A stretch of DNA of 64,000 bases from Cladorhizidae sp. MBARI D1340-BT2. Lineage: Eukaryota > Porifera > Demospongiae > Poecilosclerida > Cladorhizidae. Shown here piece after piece: positions 58,940-64,000 of the stretch. The notes under the pieces were generated by a model, which saw only the letters and a program-made list of their open reading frames with translations, did not search any database and was not told where the DNA came from. Where the stretch lies: contig JAQNBH010000003.1 in the NCBI GenBank assembly GCA_028752905.1, positions 5,202,204-5,266,203 on the forward strand, written 5' to 3'. A program made the translations under genes and the position numbers. The number at the start of each line of letters is the position of its first letter. Within the stretch, counting starts at the first letter, position 1.

Positions 58940-59269
58940 CTCCCATGCATAGGTCATGTCATAAAAGTCTCCAACGTCCTCCCAGGCCACTTTCCTGCCT
59001 TCATACACACCTTTTTTTAAGAAGGAGACGGCCGCCTAGTCCTGCATCAGGCATTCTCGAGGGCCTTACAGTAAGTTGTGCTGGCACTGGTAGATCTGTG
59101 TAGGTTAGAGAGGACTGGTCATGGCCGGCTGAGGGGTCCAGTTCCGAGAGAGAGGACCGTGCAGAGGACAGTCTCCGTAATACTGCTTGTCACAGTCGTC
59201 ACACAATGTAGGATAATTTTCAGAGTACATAGCCAGAGATTAAAGGCAAGATTCAGAATATTGCAGAAG
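58940..59269 (-). pseudogene. Copy B first SET exon, truncated
   Basis: Keeps the donor (GGGAG|GTGAGT) and GRKVAWEDVGDFYDMTYAWE region in part, and the SGVP.AGLGV and CPLHGP parts with frameshifts; sequence stops at 59269 where the E3 LTR begins. Copy A continues with the zinc knuckle start and FAKHNGMDYLPQ. Confidence 0.85.
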
Positions 59270-59521
59270 TGTCACTGGGTAGCTGGTGACAAGACAGAAC
59301 TTAAACTAACAGTCAAGAGGTCAGGAGTGGCACAGCAATTTGTCAGCAAGGCAGGGAGTTCATTGCGAATATAGTTGTCAGTTGTGTTTTGTTATTAAAG
59401 CTTCTACAACCAACTTCAATTGTACAATGGTAGCCAGCTAGCTACCTGGTGGCAGTTTTACCATAGACAGTTTCGGTTCAGTTCCGCACCGGCCACAGGG
59501 TTACCAGTCGACCCTGTGACA
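59270..59521 (+). repeat. 5' LTR of E3
   Basis: 252 bp, TGTCACTGGG to CCCTGTGACA; the ends are 6-bp inverted repeats TGTCAC/GTGACA. Followed by TC and the primer site. Confidence 0.85.
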
Positions 59522-59523
59522 TC

Positions 59524-59541
59524 TGGTGGCAGCGGTGGGAT
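59524..59541 (+). other. Primer-binding site of E3
   Basis: TGGTGGCAGCGGTGGGAT, the same 18 bases as in E2; complementary to a tRNA-Leu 3' end by recall. Confidence 0.82.
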
Positions 59542-59677
59542 AAGTAATTGTTGTGATCAGTGCAATTTTTTTGTTCGCTAGCTAAAGGCTTAGCAAGCAT
59601 AATTTTCGTTACCATAGATTTGACAATCGTTGATTTCCTTCGTGAACATCAGACAGACTCGCCGTGTAAAAGTGGAG

Positions 59678-60860
59678 ATGGTAACCTACAATTTACGAGG
59701 AAATGCTCGACAACCAGGGGACCTGGAACCCCACTCATCCGAACTACTTTCAACAGGAATTGATGAAACTCCCACAGAACTTGCAGAAACTGAACCCCCA
59801 CAGGGAGCAGATCCCTTTGGGATGAACCAGTTCAGGGAATGGACAGAAGGATCAGCACCTACTGCCAATCCAACAGTCAGTGGAATTGCATCTATGCCAG
59901 CTCAGCCCCCCACAATAGCAATGCCCATGCAATTCATGCAGGCCTCTATGCAGCAACAGATTGAGTAAAGCCGTCGACAGGCCCAAAGAGAAGAGAAACG
60001 TCGACAAGACGACATCAGAAAGGAGCAGATGTGGGAACGAATACTTGCTAGGTCGACAGATGGTCGTAGTGAAGCCGAATCACCACTATCCTCAACTCGT
60101 CCCACCAGAAAGGATAGTCACTTTCAGAAAGTTAGAGAAGGGAGAAGATATAGAGACGTATTTTGCTGCATTCGAAGCTCATATGGAATGCTACTCTCTG
60201 CCCCGTCATCAGTGGACCAGAAACCTGATACCAATTTTACCACCCGAAGCGACCCAAGTGTATATCCAGTTGGATTCTGACAGCTGACAGGACTATGATA
60301 CCCTGAAGAGAGCTCTGTTTGGCCACTATCGAATTACTAGGGAAACCTACCGTCAGAAGATGGACCAGCTCAGACGAGAAACTGATGAGACGTGGAGCAC
60401 TTGTGCTAGGAGGCACAACAATCTAGCAATCAAGTGGGCCGGAGGCTGTACCACAGTGAAGGAAGTGTTGGAACTAGTATCTACTGAGTCACTCCTGAAA
60501 TTGATGCCTCGACAGATGGCTACCCATGTAAGAGATGGGAAGCCCAAGACCTTGGAAGCAGCTGCAAATCTAGCCGATGATTTTGTAGTAAACCGGGGTT
60601 GGACCTACGATGTGGTCACAGAATCAGACAGATCTGCCAATCAGGGTACCACAAGAAGGACGAGAGATATCCTCGTCCTGGCGAACAGCGCAGTTCAGAG
60701 GGGAAGCAGAAGCCCCCAACCCCACAGGAGTCGACTGGGAAGAAGTCAGATCAGACTGGTAGAGGCCTACCAAAATTCGACAAGCAAAACAGACCCAGAT
60801 GTTTTGAGTACAATCAATACGGACATTTTGCTGCAGAGTGCCATGGGAAAAGACTAGATT
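59678..60860 (+). pseudogene. E3 gag
   Basis: Starts MVTYNLRGNARQPGDLEP at 59678. Stops at 59966 (TAA after MQQQIE) and about 60285 (TGA), plus a frameshift, interrupt it. SCAN-like core: RKLEKGEDIETYFAAFEAHM, YSLPRHQWTRNLIPIL, ALFGHYRITRETYRQKM and DGKPKTLEAAANLADDFV. The zinc knuckle at about 60.80-60.84 kb reads CFEYNQYGHFAAEC, the second Cys replaced by Tyr. Confidence 0.85.
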
Positions 60861-62824
60861 GCTCCAAACCGAAATTGGAGGCTATCAACTTTGCCAACCC
60901 CCTGACACCACGGCAAGAAAATGACTTGGTCATCACCGAGGTGAACCGACAGACCTTGGTCTCTGGAACAGTGAATGGCAAGTCAGTCAACAGAGTGCTA
61001 CTGGACACTGGAGCTGAGCGGACTCTGGTCGACAGCAGCCTAATTCAGGAGAAGGACAAAACAGGAGAAATCATTCAAGTGAGGGCCTTCAATGGTACCA
61101 TCTCAGCTTTACCACTTGCCACAGTCCGAGTGGAAATTGGTGAACATCAAGACGACCTCACAGTAGCGGTTCAGGAAAACCTAGGGTACGATGCCCTACT
61201 GGGCACAGACTTTCCAGATTTATGGGGAATGGGAAGACGTTTGCTGTATGACGAACTCGTCAATATGGTCCAGACCAGATCCCAGAAGATGGACACCAAA
61301 CACACCTCCATGCCAGCCAGCTTTAAGGAGATAGAACCAGAAACCCCAGAGCCTGAATCAGAGCAGTCCGAATCAGAGGAAGAGGAAGATGTAACCGACC
61401 AGCTTTGGCAAGACCCAAGCAGTAATGATCCAGTCACCCTAGGCTCTGACATTGATGAGCAGTCTGAAGAAGAAGACCAGCCCGACAGTAGGTCCAGTAG
61501 GAGAAAGGCCAGAGCCATTTTTGTCTCCAATAAAGACAGCCATCCATTGGATCACGACAAAACACAGTTCCAGAAGGAGCAGAAGCAGGACGAAACGTTG
61601 AAGAAGTGCTGGAGTAAAGCAAACAAAGGAGATTCAGAGTTTGTGGAGAAGGACAACCTTCTATGGAGGAAGTCTGAAGACAGACTAAGAGAGGAAAAGT
61701 TGCAGTTATGTGTACCCAAACAGCACAGGACATTAGTATTGTCACTGGCCCACCGACCAGGCCACTTGGGACGGGATAAGACCACTCAAAGGATCTTGGA
61801 CGACTATTTCTGGCCAGGAGTGCACACAGACGTCAAGAAGTTGTGCCTTGCCTGCCCAGAGTGTCAGAAATCAGCCTATCAGTCTAAGCACAGAGCACCT
61901 CTGAAACCTCTCCCAGTTATTGATGTTCCATTTGCGAGAATCGGCATGGACATGGTAGGACCCCTGCCCAGAACAAAACTGGGACACAAGCACATCTTGG
62001 TGATCGTTGATTTTTCTACCAGATGGCCAGAAGCCATCCCACTGCTGAAAACCGACAGCCAGACCATAGGTGATGAATTAATGGTGCTATTTACACGAGT
62101 AGGAGTGCCAGAAGACATCTTAACGGACTGTGGGACAAATTTTGTGAGTCGCCTCATGCAGGAACTACACAAACTAATGGGAGTAAAGGGAATCAAAACA
62201 ACACCCTACCATCCAGAATCTGACGGCATGGTTGAAAGATTCAACTCGACCCTGAAGACTATGTTGAGGAAAACTTTGAAGTTGTGGAAAGGGCAGTGGG
62301 ACTTAGCCCTCCCACACATCCTAGGAGAATACCGACGAGCACCTCACGAGACTACAGGGTTCACACCATCGGAACTGTTATATGGCAGACAGATCAAGGG
62401 ACCATTACAGACCCTGAGTACGAGATGGACAGCTACAGAAGCAACACCAACTGATGTGATAACCTACATTACAACTATCCAGGACCGAATGGAACTACTG
62501 CAAGGGCTATCTCGTGAACAGGAGGAAGGGAAGAAGGCTTTGTACAAGGAGAGATATGACAAGAAAGCACAACAGAGGTCCTTCCAGCCAGGTGATCTGG
62601 TGCTATTGAGAACACCTGTGGTAGGCCCAAAACGTTTGGCAGAATGGGACGGTCCATACTCAGTCATCAAGAATATTGACGAGCTGACATACGAGCTGTC
62701 TATGCCGGATCACCCGAGGAGGAGAATAAAGAGACACATTAACCTTCTCAAAGAGTTCAACTCCCCAACAGTGGATGACTTGACAAAAAAAACAGAGGAA
62801 GGAGGGGAAGGCAGAGTGAGCTAA
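60599..62824 (+). CDS. E3 protease-integrase polyprotein segment
   Basis: An uninterrupted frame of about 740 codons. It carries the gag end with zinc knuckle, protease (RVLLDTGAERTLVD, about 61.0 kb), an acidic linker (ETPEPESEQSESEEEEDV), integrase H2C2 finger (HRPGHLGRDKTTQ ... CPECQKS, 61.75-61.87 kb), DDE core (GMDMVGPLPRTK 61.95 kb; LTDCGTNFVSRLMQ 62.12 kb; MVERFNSTLKTML 62.24 kb) and integrase C-terminal region (FQPGDLVLLRTPVVGPKRLA, 62.6 kb). The frame ends TAA at 62822-62824; RT resumes one base out of phase. By family, it processes the polyprotein and inserts cDNA into the genome. Confidence 0.9.
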   Translation: MDLRCGHRIRQICQSGYHKKDERYPRPGEQRSSEGKQKPPTPQESTGKKSDQTGRGLPKFDKQNRPRCFEYNQYGHFAAECHGKRLDCSKPKLEAINFANPLTPRQENDLVITEVNRQTLVSGTVNGKSVNRVLLDTGAERTLVDSSLIQEKDKTGEIIQVRAFNGTISALPLATVRVEIGEHQDDLTVAVQENLGYDALLGTDFPDLWGMGRRLLYDELVNMVQTRSQKMDTKHTSMPASFKEIEPETPEPESEQSESEEEEDVTDQLWQDPSSNDPVTLGSDIDEQSEEEDQPDSRSSRRKARAIFVSNKDSHPLDHDKTQFQKEQKQDETLKKCWSKANKGDSEFVEKDNLLWRKSEDRLREEKLQLCVPKQHRTLVLSLAHRPGHLGRDKTTQRILDDYFWPGVHTDVKKLCLACPECQKSAYQSKHRAPLKPLPVIDVPFARIGMDMVGPLPRTKLGHKHILVIVDFSTRWPEAIPLLKTDSQTIGDELMVLFTRVGVPEDILTDCGTNFVSRLMQELHKLMGVKGIKTTPYHPESDGMVERFNSTLKTMLRKTLKLWKGQWDLALPHILGEYRRAPHETTGFTPSELLYGRQIKGPLQTLSTRWTATEATPTDVITYITTIQDRMELLQGLSREQEEGKKALYKERYDKKAQQRSFQPGDLVLLRTPVVGPKRLAEWDGPYSVIKNIDELTYELSMPDHPRRRIKRHINLLKEFNSPTVDDLTKKTEEGGEGRVS

Positions 62825-62849
62825 AGAGAGAGAACAACTGGAGGAGCTG

Positions 62850-64000
62850 GTAGCAAGACATGGACGGTTGATTGGTCAAGGCTGTGCAAGAGCAGCAGAG
62901 ATAAGATTGGAGACAGGGGATGCCTACCCCATCAGCCGGCCACCATATAGACTGGACCCAAGAAAGCTCCAAATCATGAATGATGAAATCAGGAAACTGT
63001 TGGAGATTGGAGTCATCAGGCCATCAATAAAAGCCCCTGGGCATAACCGGCGGGAAAGAAAGATGGTGAAATACGTCTATGCATTGACTACAGACGGCTC
63101 AATGCAGTTACAAAGTCAGATCCATTCCCTCTCTCAAGAATAGACGAACTGATTGATAAGCTGGGACAGGCAACACACATTTCTACTCTGGACCTTGAAA
63201 GAGGATATCATCAGGTCATTGTCCACAAGGATTCAGTATGTAAGACGGCCTTTATTTCTCAGCATGGAAAGTGGGAGTATGTCAGAATGCCATTTGGGCT
63301 GAAAAATGCTCCATCCGTTTTTCAACGTTTAATGAACAGCATGCTAGCCGACATGGCTGGATCCGCAGCAGCTTATATTGACGACATTATCGTCTTTAGC
63401 AAGACTGAGGAACATATTGTCCACCTGGAAGCAGTATTTTCAAGACTAGAAGAGACGGGACTGGTACTCAAGCCAACAAAGTGTAACTTGGCCGAACCCA
63501 CTTGTCAGTACTTGGGTCACAGAGTAGGAGCCGGGGAAGTACGTCCATTGCAGGCCAAAATTGATGCTCTTACAAATTACCCCAAGCCCCTCAAGAAGAA
63601 AGACATGAGATCCTTCTTGGGTTTAGCAAACTATTATAGACGGTTCGTTCCAGGATTTGGATCCATGGCAGTGCCTTTGATGGAGACAACTTGGAAGCAG
63701 GCACCTGACAGGATAGAGTGGACGACAGAAAGGCTGGCAGCCTTTTGGCAGCTCAGGACAAGTCTCACGGAAGACTCAGTTTTGGTCAGCCCAGACGAGG
63801 AGAAGCCATTTCTGCTCTACACTGATGCGTCAGGAGTAGGAATTGGTGCTGTCCTCAGCCAACTGGGAGAAGATGAGATGGACAGGCCAGTGGCCTATTA
63901 CTCCAGGAAGCTCAAGCCAGCCGAGACCAGGTATACTGTTACCGAGCAGGAGTGCCTGGCTGTTGTGGAGGCAGTCAGGCATTTCAGAGTATATCTCAGT
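62850..64000 (+). CDS. E3 reverse transcriptase - RNase H (partial)
   Basis: Plus strand: PISRPPYRLDPRKLQIMNDE, a frameshift near 63.05 kb around the usual KKDG.RMCIDYR region, LDLERGYHQV, KWEYVRMPFGLKNAPSVFQR, the YIDD box in AAYIDDIIVF (about 63.38 kb), YLGHRVGAGEVRPL, MRSFLGLANYYRRFVPGFGS, then RNase H FLLYTDASGVGIGAVLSQ (63.82 kb) and TVTEQECLAVVEAVRHF. Cut by the window end. Lies downstream of integrase, as in E2. Confidence 0.9.

Larger units (their letters stand above)
54050..59269 (-). pseudogene. PRDM9-like gene, copy B (disrupted)
   Basis: Holds the copies of the finger exon (54050-54801), the second SET exon (55743-55974) and part of the first SET exon (58940-59269). The first SET exon is cut at 59270 by retrotransposon E3 and also has small deletions (around 59005 about 11 bases with the FGPYEGR codons are missing, and another near 59030), which shift the frame. 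Upstream exons are not in the window. The remaining two exons are still open, so silencing looks recent, or the 3' part may still be expressed. No working methyltransferase is expected from it. Confidence 0.85.
59270..64000 (+). mobile_element. Gmr1-like Ty3/Gypsy retrotransposon (E3), 3' end beyond window
   Basis: 5' LTR 59270-59521, primer site 59524-59541, gag from 59678, protease-integrase frame 60599-62824, then RT and RNase H from about 62.85 kb to the window end. Integrase is encoded before RT. It sits in the first SET exon of PRDM9-like copy B, so it postdates the duplication. Only a few stops and frameshifts are present, so it is younger than E2. Confidence 0.92.

Overview
This is eukaryotic DNA from an animal. 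Coding exons are short and split by introns with GT/AG borders whose phases fit, AATAAA signals are present, and transposon remnants, minisatellites and AT microsatellites make up most of the sequence. The protein families seen (a PRDM9-type SET/zinc-finger gene, Ty3/Gypsy, non-LTR, hAT and DDE elements) point to an invertebrate metazoan. The base texture (many TAGCTAGC, TATATATA and CATGCATG runs) makes me think of a demosponge, but this is only a guess.

The backbone is a direct (tandem) segmental duplication. Unit 1 covers about 1-19.77 kb and unit 2 about 31.06-59.27 kb. Shared blocks in order are: a Gypsy gag remnant (1-640 / 31.06-31.71 kb), an intronless BPHL-like hydrolase pseudogene (9.4-10.2 / 32.25-32.84 kb), a hAT transposase pseudogene with an embedded AAT/ATG microsatellite (10.7-12.7 / 39.5-41.2 kb), a 23-bp minisatellite, a foldback element (14.5-14.97 / 53.5-53.86 kb), and a PRDM9-like gene on the minus strand (15.1-20.96 / 54.05-59.27 kb). 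The units then diverged. Unit 1 gained two related Gypsy elements (a broken one at 0.64-3.3 kb and a complete one at 3.35-8.94 kb). Unit 2 carries 6.4 kb (33.15-39.53 kb), 10.3 kb (41.83-52.10 kb) and 1.5 kb (56.49-57.97 kb) that unit 1 lacks. The spacer at 20-31 kb holds the 5' exons of the PRDM9-like gene, an uncertain minus-strand gene, a dead LINE, a dead ZMYM1-like hAT and gag/protease debris.

The most interesting content is the PRDM9-like pair. In copy A six exons join with consistent phases into a 613-codon frame: an acidic exon, two short exons, zinc knuckle plus first half of SET, second half of SET with the three family tyrosines, then an 84-bp-repeat C2H2 zinc-finger array. The intron between SET and the fingers is a 1.75-kb minisatellite of about 25 bp per unit. 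Copy B is broken: a Gmr1-like retrotransposon sits in its first SET exon, which also has small indels, yet its finger exon is still open. A small acidic ORF with its own poly(A) signal lies inside the SET intron of both copies.

The retroelements are also of note. The elements at 45.74-50.94 kb and 59.27 kb to the window end have integrase before reverse transcriptase (Gmr1-type order) and share a tRNA-Leu-like primer site. The complete element at 3.35-8.94 kb has the usual order, identical LTRs with TAGAG/CTCTA ends, and CIDD in place of YxDD in the RT.
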